The position numbers were made by a program, and so were the translations under genes. A stretch of 64,000 nt of DNA from Chlorella sorokiniana (Eukaryota > Chlorophyta > Trebouxiophyceae > Chlorellales > Chlorellaceae), in the NCBI GenBank assembly GCA_025917655.1, contig CP084615.1, positions 124,001-188,000 on the forward strand, in the 5' to 3' direction. The notes below the pieces were generated by a model. That model was given only the letters and a program-made list of their open reading frames with translations. It made no database searches and was not told the DNA's origin. Positions 1 to 11,134 of the stretch are shown here, in pieces (within the stretch, counting starts at the first letter, position 1; each line of letters begins with the position of its first letter).

Positions 1-46
1 CACTGCCCCACTGAGCCCCGCTGCCCATCCTCACCCCCCGTTTCAG

Positions 47-2706
47 ATTTGGGACGCCTTTGTGGAGTCCATCGAACCGTTTGCCCGCCACACACCCTAC
101 ATGGTGCGGACCCTGGCTGCAGGGCGCCGCCATCCCACGCGTGCTTGCTTGCTTGCTTGAGACCCCAGGGAGAGGAGTGCGGCTGGCTGGCGACCCACGA
201 GCCCCATCAAGTGCTCACAGCATGGTTTCCCGCTCTCCCCTGCTCCCAGGTGGCCACCGGCAACCACGAGTACGATTACGAGCGCGGCCGCGGCCTGGGC
301 GGTGGCGACCCCGACGGCGACGCTGCGCCGGAGGTGGGCAGGGCGGCGGCGCCCGACGCGTCTGGCGAGGAGCAGCCTTACAATCCAGACTGGGGTGAGC
401 CGCCGTCGGGGTCGGCTCCGGCCGCAGAAACGACCTCGGAGGGTCAGCAGCTGGCGCGCTTGCGTGGCTTCCCGGGGCCGCTGCTGGGCCTGTGGGGCGG
501 CCCTGCACGCGTGCTGCTTGAGCTGCCTGCTGTCCACTCTCCAGCCCCACGCTTCTGCCGACCGCCTCGTCCTCTGACCCCTGCCGCTCCTGCCGCCATC
601 CGCCCCCTCCCAGGCAACTATGGCAACGATTCGGGCGGCGAGTGTGGTGTGCAGATCAGCCGCCGCTTCGTGATGCCAGATGTGGCCGAGCACGGCTACT
701 GGACCAGCCGCCTCAGCCTGGCTGGCAGCAACAGCGGCAACGCCAGCAGCAGCGCCGCCTCAGGCGGCGGCAGCGACGGCGGCAACCCCACGCTGGGCCC
801 CGGCGCCGCGGCGCGGCTGGCGGCGGCCCCCTGCAGCAGCAGCAGCATGGCGGTCCCGGGCGGCGCCTGACCGCTCGCCAGCCTGGCGCTGGTGGCGCTT
901 TGCACGCAGGCGCAAACATGGATGAGGCGGGTCCAGAAACGCCGCCCGGCGCGGCGCCCCACTCGCCCCGCTCCAACCCGCCCTTCTGGTACAGCTTCAG
1001 CTACGGCAGCGTGCACTTCGTGGTGCTGTCCACGGAGCACAACCTGGCGCCGGGATCAAAGCAGTACAGGGTGAGGGGGCGGTGCCGCACGTACTGTCGA
1101 CTGGGCTGGCGGTATCGCTTGAGCCTGCGTGTGCGTCTGCAGCTTGGTGCACACGACTGAGCCCTTCCTCTTTTCTTGCAACAGCCCTTCCTCTGGTTCT
1201 TCACATGCTCCCCTTCCTCCGTCTGCTGCTTTTGTATATCTTCTCTAAGTTCTTCCCTTCCTTCTCCTGCTTCTTCCTCATCCCCAGTGGCTGGAGGCGG
1301 ACCTGCAGCTGGTGGACCGCTGCGCCACGCCCTGGGTGGTGCTGGCGGCGCACCGCCCGCTGTACGTGGTGTACCCTCACAAGAGCAACCGCGTGGTGGG
1401 GGACCACCTCAGGTGGGCCTGGACAGCGGCAGCCCGGGGCCACCCCGGGCGGGGAGGGGACCACCGGGGATGGTGAAGGCGGCCCGACCTGCTTGTGCCC
1501 ACCGCCGCCCCGCCCCCGTTCTTTCTTCCCGCAGGCGCCAGCTGGAGCCGCTGCTGGACCGGTACCAGGTGGACCTGGTGGTGTCGGGACACGTGCACTC
1601 GTACAGGTGCGCTGCCGGATGTACGGTACCGCCGCCGCTGCCACTGCCGCCGCACACGGTAGTGGCAGTGCCCTCACCCACATGAGGTGTAGGCCTGCCA
1701 TGGCCCCCCTCCTGCCATTCTGCACCCGCTGGCGCGCTGCTCTCAAGCAAGCTGTTAGGCACATGCATGCTGCCCCGCATTTTAATTCCCCTCCCGGCTC
1801 CTCCCACATATCTGCCCGCAGCCGCACCTGCAACGTGCTGGACGAGCGCTGCGTGCCCGCCGACCGTGGCGGCATGACACACATCACGGTGAGCCCGGGG
1901 CCTAGCCGCGGCTCTGCTCTGCAGCTCTCAGCTCTGCTGTGCGGGGCATCCTGGCACGGCGTGTGACCAGGCCCCATTCCCCGCCATCAAATCAACTAAT
2001 GAAAAATGAACCAAAATGAACACACTTACGGGACACTCCCCACCCTCACCACCCTTGCCACGGGCTTGCTTCCCCCCCCCCGCAGGTGGGCTGCGCGGGG
2101 CACCGCCTCACCGACGTGGCGCACGGGCAGGAGGAGTGGCTGGAGTACGCTGCGGTACGCCACGGCTTCGGCCGCGTCACCGTCAACTCCGGCTTCTCGC
2201 TGCTCTTCGAGCTCGTCGGCGACGGTGGGGAGCTAGCTGCCCGCCGACGCTCATTTCGTCAAGCACCTGCCTGCCGCTCAGCGCTGCCCCCGCACGCTTG
2301 CCTGCCTACCTGCATGCCCCCACAGGACGGCGGCTTGCGCCTCCTTGCGCCGCTCCCCTGCTGCTTGCTTAGCTGGCTGCCGATTTCGATAGAGGTTGGG
2401 TGCTGGGGTTCGCGCTGGGAGAAGATGGTGGGCTGTGGAGGCTGCACCTCAGCATGACCTCCCTGCTCAGCGGCTGTTTCTGTCGGCTGGCCTCTCCCTG
2501 CAGATGGTGTTGTGCACGACTCCGTGAAGCTGCACAACAGCCGAGCCAACATGCGCGGCTGCGGGTACGCGCCAGGCGAGGCCGCGGCGGTGGCGGCGGC
2601 AGCCTCAGCGGCAGCCGGCGGAGCCGCCTGCACCGGCTACAGCGCCGCTGGCTGCACGCCTAGCGTGCTCATCGCACCCACGAGCGCCGCTGCGGTCCAG
2701 GCGTAA
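47..2706 (+). CDS. purple acid phosphatase, 3' part (5' end outside window)
   Basis: A metallophosphoesterase of the purple acid phosphatase family, which hydrolyses phosphate monoesters, usually in the secretory pathway or outside the cell. Exons read from splice sites are about 47-103, 250-394, 614-1070, 1288-1412, 1535-1606, 1822-1888, 2085-2224 and 2504-2706. Seen motifs are the GNHEYDY metal-binding block, YGNDSGGECGV, WYSFSYGSVHFVVLSTEH, AAHRPLY (the VxxH block) and SGHVHSY (GHxH), followed by RTCNVLDERC. The upstream DxG and GDxxY blocks are not in the window, so the gene starts further left. In the third exon the frame changes by one base around 825-870, inside an Ala/Ser/Gly-rich insert, although both sides read well; this looks like a one-base length error. 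Family assignment is firm; the substrate cannot be told. Confidence 0.93.
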
Positions 2707-3308
2707 ACTGAAAGAGGTTGGGGCCCTGCCCAGCCTCAAGCTGTACACTACTGCTAGCCTCCCCCTTTTCCATGCCCCATGGCTTCAAGGGCCGTGCTGA
2801 ACTGTCCATGTTGATCAGTGCTTCGCTTAACTAGGCCTTCCTGTTGCACCCTTGTTTTTTCTTTCTTTCTTGCATTTCTTTTATCTCGTAGCGCCCCAAT
2901 TTAGTGCCATGCATGCTCCTTTAGTGCTGCAAACTGCCATTCGTGTCGGCTGTGGCCGGTGCAAGCCCTCTCCAGTCAACTCATCCAGCTCTCTGCTTAC
3001 CTTTGGTGAATGAAATTTGAAAGAATCTTTGGTTCGTGCAATTCTTAGTAATGTGGCTGAATGTGCCGGTTTGCACATGAGGCTTATGTGAACGTGGTAG
3101 CAGAGTAGCAAAGGAGACGCCGGCCTGCATGGTGGACGAAGTGGCGGTGGCGCCGCTGCATTGTGCCACTCATGGCTTGGACTGATTGCAGGCCTCTGCT
3201 GCTTATCCATCCCCCTGATAGCGTAAGCATAGCCCGCAAGCCCTATTCCTCGAGCTCGTTGCCCTCCTATCCCAGCCTTCAGCCTTCCCCGTCACGTTGG
3301 CTCGTGTG
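2707..3308. other. intergenic region after phosphatase
   Basis: About 600 bases between the phosphatase stop and the next start codon. It is less GC-rich than the flanking exons and has short T-rich tracts near 2855-2885. I see no conserved coding exon on either strand. It probably holds the phosphatase 3' UTR and the promoter of the next gene. Confidence 0.5.
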
Positions 3309-4122
3309 ATGCATAGACTTGCTGCACGCAGTAGCTGCAGTTGCCAAGCCTTCAGATCCACAGCGGTTCGGCGCGCCTTGCCGCAGGCGCTCGTTTGCCA
3401 GCCCCGGAACAACAGCCACCCGCTCGCCCATCAGCAACGCATCCCCGCTGGCGGATCATCGCCAGCAGCAGCGCCGCGCGCCATGTCGTCAGCGGCAGTA
3501 GCAGGGGCCAGCGGCGGCTCCGACCTTGCAGCCGTCCAGCCCGCCGCCGCAAGCAGCAGCAGCCCAGATGACCCACTCCTGCAGTACGTCGTGCTGCGGC
3601 GAGACCTCTGGGCGGAGCTGGGCTGGCCCCTGGGCAGCGTGGTGGCCCAGGGGTGCCACGCCGCCACGGCGGCGCTGTGGGAGAGCCGCGAGGCGGCGGC
3701 AACGCTGGAGTACTGCGCGCCGCACAACCTTGACCACATGCACAAGGCAAGGAACGCGGTTGACCCTCACCCTCAAGGTGCAGGCTCCTGTTCAGTCCGT
3801 TTGCCGAGTATGGCACAGAACCACCTGCGTCTCCAAGCAGCATGTTTATTGGATGACCAGCAGCCCGCCCTGTCAACCACAAGTGTACCTCTACTCACTT
3901 TGCTGCCTCCTCCGCCGCGTTTTTCTGCTGCAGGTGGTGCTGGAGGTGAAGGGAGAGGCGCAGCTGCGGGGCCTGGCTGCCAAGCTGGCGGAGGCTGGCG
4001 TGCCGCACAAGCTGTGGGTGGAGCAGCCAGAGGATTTTGCCACCTGCCTGGCCACCGCCCCCAACCGCAAGTCGGCCGTGGCGCCGCTGGTCAAGAAGCT
4101 CAAGCTGTGCAAGGGAACGTGA
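3309..4122 (+). CDS. PTRHD1: PTRHD1-like peptidyl-tRNA hydrolase domain protein
   Basis: A PTH2-fold protein of the PTRHD1 type, predicted to act on peptidyl-tRNA or a related substrate. Exon 1 is 3309-3746 and exon 2 is 3934-4122. Exon 1 contains LQYVVLRRDLWAELGWPLG, then AQGCHAATAALW and the block NLDHMHK; exon 2 continues VVLEVKGEAQLRGLA and KLWVEQPEDFATC, ending in KLCKGT. MHK joined to VVLEV is the order seen in animal and plant PTRHD1, which supports the join. The first ATG in frame is at 3309; the first ~60 residues are Arg/Ser/Ala-rich with few acids, as in organelle-targeting peptides. A second in-frame ATG lies at 3483. The intron has a GC donor (see separate entry). The catalytic role of this subfamily is less certain than for canonical PTH2. 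Confidence 0.85.
3747..3933 (+). other. GC-AG intron in PTRHD1-like gene
   Basis: The exon ends ...CACAAG and the intron begins gcaagg, with acceptor ctgctgcag. The join is phase 0 and keeps the conserved MHK|VVLEV order. No GT donor near the end of the conserved exon gives the same protein. GC-AG introns with the AG|GCAAG consensus are an established minor class of U2 introns. Confidence 0.8.
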
Positions 4123-4423
4123 GCGCTGCTATTCATCGCTGAGGCATTTCATTCGCATTGCAATTACCTTTCAAATTCAGTCTGCGATTTACATGGCCAT
4201 GAAGTGGCCTGCACCGGGGCAAGGCCTGCCGCGCAAAATTCAGAGATGGCTTGATTACTGTGCCCTGGCATGCGCGCACCCATTGTCCATGGCTGGATTC
4301 CTCTTTCACCTCAGAAGCACTGCAAGCAGGTAGAACAATGAAGGGCAGAACCAGGTACAAGAAGCAAGCGTATGGGAGCCGCATGCCCCAGCTCACAAAT
4401 AATAGACTGACTTTCAGAAACGT

Positions 4424-5051
4424 TCACATGGTCTTCTTGGCTGCAGCGGGCGTGTCTGAGTCTTCGCCGCTCAGCAGGTAGCCCCAGGGCGCGCAGTACA
4501 GCAGGAGGGGCAGGTATGCCATGAACACAGCGGTGTTGGCGTCGAGGACGGCGGACCAGCGGCCTGCCGCCGCCAGCGGGGCGATGGCGACGGAGAGGAA
4601 GGCGAGCTTGTAGATAATCTGAAGCAGTATGACGGGGCTGCACAAAGGATGGGGGGAGGAGGGTGTGTGCCGACTGTTGGTGGGCAAAGCGGCAAACATG
4701 CAGCAACAAGTCAGCGTCACGTGCAAGCGCCGGCGCAAGCGCGCGCGCGCGCCGCGCCCCCTTACCCCCACCCACCCCCACCCACCACCCCACACACAAC
4801 CTCCCCCGCAAAAAGAATACTCACACACATATACCTGTATTTCAGAGGGCTGCGCAGGCCCAGCACAGACAGCGCGGCAATGCCAGCCCAGAGGGCCCCC
4901 AGCATGGGCAGGGCCGTGGCGAGGCGGGTGCACCGTTCCAGACAAGGGCGGCGGCACGGCGGGGCGCCGCAAGGTGCAGCAGGCCCATCGAGCCGGGCAG
5001 GAGGATGTTCAGGCAGTAGAGAAGGCGCAAGCGGGCCGCCAGGGAAACCAT
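4424..5051 (-). CDS. small multi-pass membrane protein, family not recognised
   Basis: The conceptual protein is about 150 residues with four hydrophobic stretches: RLRLLYCLNILLPGSMGLL, then LPMLGALWAGIAALSVLGL, then YKLAFLSVAIAPL, then FMAYLPLLLYCAPWGYLL. The start is taken as the ATG at 5049-5051 (MVSLAARL) and the stop is at 4424. An intron lies between about 4847 and 4622. A one-base frame change is needed near 4915-4945 to join the first hydrophobic block to the second, and the intron phase is also off by one; I read these as length errors or a misjudged splice site. The C-terminus is short and polar. I do not recognise the family. Its 3' end converges on the PTRHD1-like gene, about 300 bases away. 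Confidence 0.5.
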
Positions 5052-5530
5052 TGCGGAGGGTTGGTGGCGAAAGCTCTCGCAGGAGGTATATGGGTCGAAT
5101 TTCGCCGATGCAAGCACAGGGGATGAGAGAGGGCGGGTTGAAATGGGGGTCCAAGGTGAGAGGAGTCGAGGAGGTCACCCAGCTGGGGTGGATGACTGAC
5201 GCCTGCGTCACCCTCTGCCCCAGCGATACCCATTTTAGCAATAAAGCTGGAACCAGGGCTGCCTGGAGCAGATCCACTTTTGGTCACAAAGCATGCAGCG
5301 CCACAGGTCGGCAGCCACAACTGGGTTGGTAAAGCCAGGCCGGGCAGGGGGCGGGAGTCGTGCCGCCCTCGCCCCAGTCACTGGAGAGCCTGCCCTGTTT
5401 TGCTGGTGCCCAAGCTTGCTTGGATTACACCACAATGAACTTTGATGTTCTAAGCACCAACATCAGCGGCGGGCGCAGCAGCGGCGAGCAAAGGGGACAG
5501 CATGGGCTTGTCGAACCGGCTGTTGCCGGA
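5052..5530. other. intergenic or unassigned region
   Basis: Between the small membrane protein and the stop of the CoA-binding gene. A minus-strand open stretch near 5235-5340 (reading NPVVAADLWRCMLCDQKW) might be a stray or unannotated exon, but it has no clear splice partners. Nothing else is recognisable. Confidence 0.35.
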
Positions 5531-6969
5531 TCACAGTGCCGCGCGGCCGCCCGCCGCCGCACGGTCCACTTTGAGGCAGCGGGAGGGCACCACCTTGATG
5601 CCCGCCGCTGCTAGCCGCTCCTCCACCTCGGGGTGGCTGCGGGCAGAGGAAAGGCGGGTCACAAGGTGGAGCAGGGGTGTTTGCAAGCTGACCGATGGGG
5701 CGCCAGGCAGGGCAGGGACGCGGGCAAGCCAAGCAGGGCGCGGGGAGCTCAGCAGCGGCGGCAAAGCGCAGAACCCGTAGGGAAAGAAGCACCTGATGCC
5801 GCTCTGCAGCCACACGCAGGCCGGCTTCAGCGCCAGGATGTCGTCCAGGTGCTGCAGCCGGGGGGGCGGGCAACAAAGGGCGTTGCAGAAGACGTCGAGC
5901 ATTGCTTCATGTGTTGGCTAATGCACTGGCAGCAGCTGGCACCGGGAGGGCTGCTGCATCCGGCCCGTCTACACGCGCAGCGGCCGCATGCGGCCGGGAT
6001 GCCCAGCCAGTGGCGTCCGCCGCCCATGGGCCTTCTGCCACCATGCTCTCACCGCCCGCTGTCTGCCCTTCCTCCCCTGCGCCCCACACGGGCGATGCCT
6101 CCACATCCCTGCCTCCTGCCCGCCCAGCCTCACTCAAGCATGTTGCTCCAACAGGCAGATTGCATGCACCCACGGCAAGGCTTGCCTGCGGCAAGTCCTG
6201 CGGGCGGCGGAACACGTCCAGGATGTCCACCTGCCCCTGCACCGCTCGCAGGTCCCGCACCACCGGCTGCCCCAAGATCTGCTTCACCTCAGGGTAGTAC
6301 ACTGCGGTACAGGTGGCAGGACCATGCAGATACGGTCGCCTGGTATGCACATTGCGTGTGCATGTGGATGAACACGTTTGCACGTGCGCGTGTGTGTCCG
6401 TGTTCAACGAATACTCCAGGCGCGGGCGGCAGTGCTGGCTGGATCCGCGGGGTGGGCAGCGCGTGGGTGCTGCGGCGGGGCCGCCTGCCCGCATGCCTTG
6501 CAGCAGCGCGGTGTGGCTGTGGCCCCAGTGGGCTCCCGCCCAATGCCGCAGCAGCAGGGTGCTCCGCAACAGCAAGCGGCCCACCTGGGACGGGGATGAT
6601 TTCTACTCCAACCGACTGCAGATACTCGGGCACAAAGAAGGCGGGCTGGCTCGCCTGGGCCTCAGTCTTGATGCCCAGCACTGCCACCCGCTTAGCGGAG
6701 ATGGCAATCTGCAGCAAGAAGTGCAGGAGCATGGTGCTCACAAGCGGGGGAGGAGCAGTCGAGCGAAGCGGCGGCCACGGTTGGCCGGCGCCGCATGGCT
6801 TGCGGCGCCCGCTGCGCCTCCCAACCTTTTGCGCCTCCTCCGCCGACGTGATGATGTTGCTATGTGACGCCATGCTGCAGACTGCCACGGGTGCAAGGGG
6901 CGGAACAAGGCGTCGCCGCGCCGGTTTGCAGGTCAAAAGCGCTGCACTTCTTTGCACCAGCGCTGCCAT
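5531..6969 (-). CDS. CoA-binding domain protein (YccU-like)
   Basis: A Rossmann-like CoA-binding domain of the CoA_binding_2/YccU type. Four or five exons are read: 6969 to ~6829 (MAALVQRSAALL...ITSAEEAQK), ~6703 to ~6586 (ISAKRVAVLGIKTEAQAS ... GVEIIPVP), ~6304 to 6186 (VYYPEVKQILGQPVVRDL ... VDILDVFRRPQDLPQ), 5851 to ~5794 (HLDDILALKPACVWLQSGI), then a last exon ending at 5531 (HPEVEERLAAAGIKVVPSRCLKVD). VAVLGIK is the nucleotide-binding strand-loop, and VDIVDVFRR followed by a VWxQxGI block is the family signature. The N-terminus before ~residue 45 is basic and may target an organelle. An in-frame stop precedes the ATG at 6969. The intron between exons 3 and 4 starts with GC. The cellular function of this family is poorly known. 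Its start lies 187 bases from the divergent TPR-like gene. Confidence 0.85.
5852..6185 (-). other. GC-AG intron in CoA-binding gene
   Basis: On the minus strand the exon ends ...TTGCCGCAG and the intron begins gcaagc; the acceptor is ggctgcag. The phase-0 join gives RRPQDLPQ|HLDDILALKP, matching the order in bacterial YccU proteins. This is the second GC-AG intron within 3 kb. Confidence 0.8.
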
Positions 6970-7156
6970 GCGCTAATCTAGCAATAGGACGTACCGATGA
7001 GCCCGCAGTGCACTCCTTCGGCCCCTATGCTCTCGTTTCGAGAGTCTAGCTGGCTCCAGGTCACGGTGCGGAGGCAGCAAGCAGGGCGCCACCCGACCTG
7101 TTAACGTGCACCAGATCGCATCAGCAGAACAGTCCGACAAGGTTGCGCCAGGCAAC
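6970..7156. promoter_or_regulatory. probable shared divergent promoter
   Basis: Only 187 bases separate the start codons of the CoA-binding gene (minus) and the TPR-like gene (plus). Both promoters and 5' UTRs must lie here or overlap the other gene. No TATA box or known motif is obvious. Confidence 0.5.
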
Positions 7157-9518
7157 ATGGCGCAGGCCCTCGTCAGGCTTCAGGCTTTCGGCGGCCTGGC
7201 GAGGCAGTTGCGCTGCTTCTCGGCTGCCGCCTCCGAGGATGTTGTTGGTGAGAGGACGCCCACAATGCCGCATGCTGTCGCCTCATCCGTCCGCTGCTGC
7301 TCTGGTGGGCGGCAGCATCACCGCCGCTGTCAGTCGACACAAAAGCGAGGGTGAGGAAGCCCTGCTGTTGCGTGCCTGTTGCAGGTGAAATGATATCTTA
7401 CGCCCGGAAGAACTTCCAGGTGGGAACTGGGATCATAGGGCTGTGCTGCACAGGCAGTGCAGGCTGTTTGCAGCAGCCAGGCGGCCGCGCTTCGCTGGCT
7501 GTGGTGCATCCCGCCTGCCGCCAGCATGCTGCCCGTGGCTCACCGCGGCTTGAGGGTGCTGCATTTCTATTACTATTTCTGCAGGTCCACCGCGAGCAGG
7601 CCATAGACGTGCTCAAGTCTGGGCTGCAGTACAAGACCACGGGCCCCGATGCCGGCCGGCTGATCCTGGCGCAGGCGGAGGCGGAGGCTGACGCCGGCCG
7701 CTGGGTGCGCTGCAGGCGGCGGCAACCCGTCCTCACGCGTACCCCTGCTTTGCTGCCTGCCTGCCGCAGCACCCGCCCGCGAAGCAGGCGTGCGGGGGCT
7801 TCGCTGGGTGCTGACGCTAGGGCCGCCGCTGGCGCAGTGTGTTCCTCCTCCATCCCCACCCATGCGTGCGTTTGTCATCCCCCCCCACCCGCCCCCCTCC
7901 TGCTGCCCAGCCGGAGGTCGCCGACTTGGCGCGCCGAGCAGCAGCGTCCGCTTCAGACGCGGAGCCCACTTCCGCGGCCGAGGCCCTTGTGATAGCTGAG
8001 GTGGAGTTGCTGGCGGGATGCGTGGCTGCGCGGGCAGCGCTGGCTCAGGGGCGCGACGCCGAGGGCTTCAAGGCCGCGCAGCTGGTGGGTGGTGTGGGCA
8101 CATCATTGTGGTGGTGGTCTGGCGTCAAGTTTGGGTTGGGCGGGTGGCTGATGTTTGTTGTGTGTGTGTATGTGTGGGGTGTGAGGTGGGTGGGTGGGTG
8201 GGAGGTGGGGGCGCGGCAGCGACAGTTTGCGCGCGCCAGCGCGCGTTCTCTGCAGCGACGTGCTGCCGCCTGCTGTTGGCTCGCTGATCCAGGGCTGCTT
8301 GTTATGAAGGCTGGCTGCGGCATGGACGTTGGGTTATTGCATTGAGGAGCAACTGGAGTCTTGCAGTGCTGACCATGTACCGTGCAACTGAATCCCTGTG
8401 TCGCAGTGCATGGAGGTTGCCCGCAAGTCATTCACCGCCATGGGCGCCGAGGACCGCCGCTGGCAGGGGCTGGTGCTCGCGTCGGCGGTGGCGGGCATGG
8501 TGCAGCACGCCGCCTCCGAGTTTGTGTCAGCCGGCGAGAACTTTGGGGCAGGTGTGTGTGTGTCGTTGTACGGCGGGTGGGAGGGTGCGAGTGTTTGGGT
8601 GGTGGGGCTGCAGTGCCGGGAAGCAGGAGTAACCGCTTCAACCCGGCACCCGTGACAGCGCGGGGCCCCCCCCTCCCCCTTGCAGTGCTGGCGCTGACGG
8701 GTCACGAGGACCGGCGGCAGGGGCCACCCCCGACCGGGACCACCTGGTGGGGAGGCCCTCAAGCAGGTGGGGCCAGCGGGGCCAGAAACGGTGTTAGCAA
8801 GCCCTGCAAACCTGCTGTGCCTGCTGTGCCGTCCGTCAGTGCGCACTGTTGAATGGCGCATCTCAAAGCCTGCGTGGCCTGCTGGGTAGCAGGGGCAGCC
8901 TGCAAGCATCCAGCGCTGCCTGCCTTGCTGGAATGCCGACAGCTGCAGCAAACCGTGCCCTGAAAGCGGAAGGTGTGAGCGCGTGTTTTGGTGGGCTCTC
9001 TGCCCTGTCGCAGGCCGCATCTTTCAGGCTGTCAGAGGGGCTGGCTGGCGAGGCGGCGGCGCTGGCCAAGCGTGCCGTGGCTGCCACCGAGACCGCGGCG
9101 GCCAGCGCCAAAGGCAGCACAGGTGTGGCGCTTCGGCCGTAAGCCCCCTGCTCTGCCTCATGTGGTACATGGCTGTGGCGCTGCCGCGGCGCCTTTGACC
9201 TGCAAAGAACCGTGCAGCGTGGTTTTCAGATTGTTTTGTGTTTTACCCCAGCACCCATCCACCCAGTTCACTGCCCATCGTGCCTCTAACATTGCCCTGC
9301 AACCCCCATCCCACCCCACCCCACACAGACGTGCTGCTGTCCCCGCTGTTCACTGGCGAGGCGGCGGCGGATGCGCGGCTGGCGGAGGCGCAGGCGCATA
9401 TGGCGGCACCTGACTGGGAGGCGGCCGAGCAGGCGCTGTCGCAGGTGTGGGCGTGGCCCTGGGGCTTCTTCCAGCCGGCCCTGTTGTGCAGGGAGCACCT
9501 TCGGGATGCTGCCCCCCC

Positions 9519-9563
<45 letters not shown>

Positions 9564-10751
9564 ACCCACCCACCCACCCACCCACCCACCCCCCCCTTTC
9601 ACCCGCCCCTCCCCATCTACTCACACAGGCCCTGGCGGCGGCAGAGGCGGTGGGCGGAGGGACAAACCCCGTGTGGCGCTTGTACTGCTGCTGACGGGGC
9701 ACCTGTATAGCCGCACCGGACGGGTCACCCTGGCGGAGGGGCTGTATCGGGAGGCCGCCAAGATGCTGCAGCTGCGGCCCGGCGCAGAAGGTGGGCGTTG
9801 CTGTCGTGTGTGTTTCTTGGTGGCAAGCTCAGCATGCGGGTGGCGCCGAGGGCAGCTCAGCGGAAGGCGCGGCTGCTGGCAGCATCAGGCGTGTGGAACA
9901 ACTGCCGAGCTTGCCGCCAAGTGCTGGCTGCTTGAGCCAAAAAGGAGTCACCATCCTTATGTTAGTCCAGGGTTTGTTCTACTTGTAGTAGAAATCCAGT
10001 CGCTGAATGCATACAACTGCGCTCCCCCTTCTTTCCAGCAGCAGGTGATGCGGCGCTGTCGGCGGTGCACCCCAGCGTCGGCGCCCTGCTGGCCTGGCGC
10101 CACGCGCAGCTGCTGACGGCGCTGCCCAAGCGATCCACAGGTGTGCGGCTTGCCTTGGCCAATCACCAGATCGGCGTAGCCCTTGACAGACAGGCCTGCC
10201 ATGTGCTCTCTGCGCCCACGCGTGCCTGTGGTTTTGAGTGCTTGCAAAGCAGTACTGTGCTGGGTGCGGCCTTGCACGTGGCGCTGCGGGTCCCCGCTGC
10301 TGCCCCCCCACACCCACCCACACACGCACCGCCCCCGCAAGCCCTCCATCCCCCCCTCGCCTCCACTCCCCTCCTGCAGAGGCTGCGGCCTGGGAGAAGC
10401 TGGCCAGGGCTCTTCATGAAGAGGCGCCAATCGGCGGCCTGGGCTCGGCGCCCGAAACCGTGTTTGGCACCCTGGACGCGCTGTCGGTGCGCTTGAGCTG
10501 TTTCTTTCCGCTCCCTTGCCAGCTGTGCCCACTGGCGCTACCAGGTGGCACCCGGCCGGCTTACCTGCAAGGTGCCGTCCCACCGGCGGCAGCCAAGGGG
10601 CGTCCGTAGAAATGCTAGCTTGCTTACTGCTGACCCTGCTCACCCCCCCCCACCCCCACCCCCCAATCCCCCTATGTAGGGCAAGGGCCAGGCAGGGCGC
10701 GGGGTGGTGGTGGACTTGATGTGCCGCCGAGTACTGCCCTGCCAGCTTTGA
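7157..10751 (+). CDS. TPR-like protein, probably organelle-targeted
   Basis: Many short exons give an Ala-rich helical protein. Start ATG at 7157 (MAQALVRLQAFGGLARQL) resembles a mitochondrial presequence. Further exons include GEMISYARKNFQ (~7385-7421), VHREQAIDVLKSGLQYK (~7585-7704), PEVADLARRAAA (~7912-8083), CMEVARKSFTAMGAEDRRW (~8407-8551), AASFRLSEGLAGEAAALAK (~9013-9122), DVLLSPLFTGEAAADARL (~9329-9444), a TPR-looking block VALVLLLTGHLYSRTG with LAEGLYREAAKML (~9629-9790), and a last exon ending MCRRVLPCQL at 10751. The LTGHLY...AEGLYREA pattern fits a tetratricopeptide hairpin; specific function is unknown. Two one-base frame problems are visible: near 8700-8770, and at the GGG run 9659-9661, where one more G would join AEAVGGG to DKPRVALV. 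Exon ends are approximate. Confidence 0.65.
9518..9596. repeat. (CA)n plus (CCCA)n microsatellite in an intron
   Basis: A CA dinucleotide run of roughly 40 bases is followed by CCCA units and a C run, inside an intron of the TPR-like gene close to its acceptor. It may vary in length between strains. Confidence 0.9.
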
Positions 10752-11134
10752 GCCTCCCGGCTCGGCAGAGCCGCCCGCGCTTGTGGGCAGTGGCAGCGGC
10801 ATGAGGCTGCTGTTCAAGCAAGAGCTGTTGGACAGTGCACAGTTTTCTTAAACATTTCATTGCCTCAAGTTTTGTTGTCAAGATGCAGGGCTGTCTGCGT
10901 GGCTGTGCCCTGCAAATGCAGCTGCCTGGTGCGGGCTGCGCCGCCTGCAAGGGGTTGCAATGGCAGGACATGAAGTGCGTCGGCGGCCAGTGCAAACCAA
11001 TTTTGTGTGGCTAACACTCCAAGTCAATCGGTGCGTGCCTCCGCTCGCCCCTGTCCCAGTCCTCGCACATCGGGTTGCTAAAGGTGTGGTGTCCACCCAC
11101 TGCCTTCTACCCGTATCATTCATACAAAGACTGA
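10752..11134. other. intergenic region
   Basis: The 3' flank of the TPR-like gene and upstream region of the next ORF. No conserved exon, RNA gene or repeat is seen. Confidence 0.4.

Noticed and set aside
9447-9710. His/Thr/Pro repeat ORFs (HTHTHT, PPTHPP)
   Set aside because: They are translations of the CA and CCCA microsatellite in an intron.
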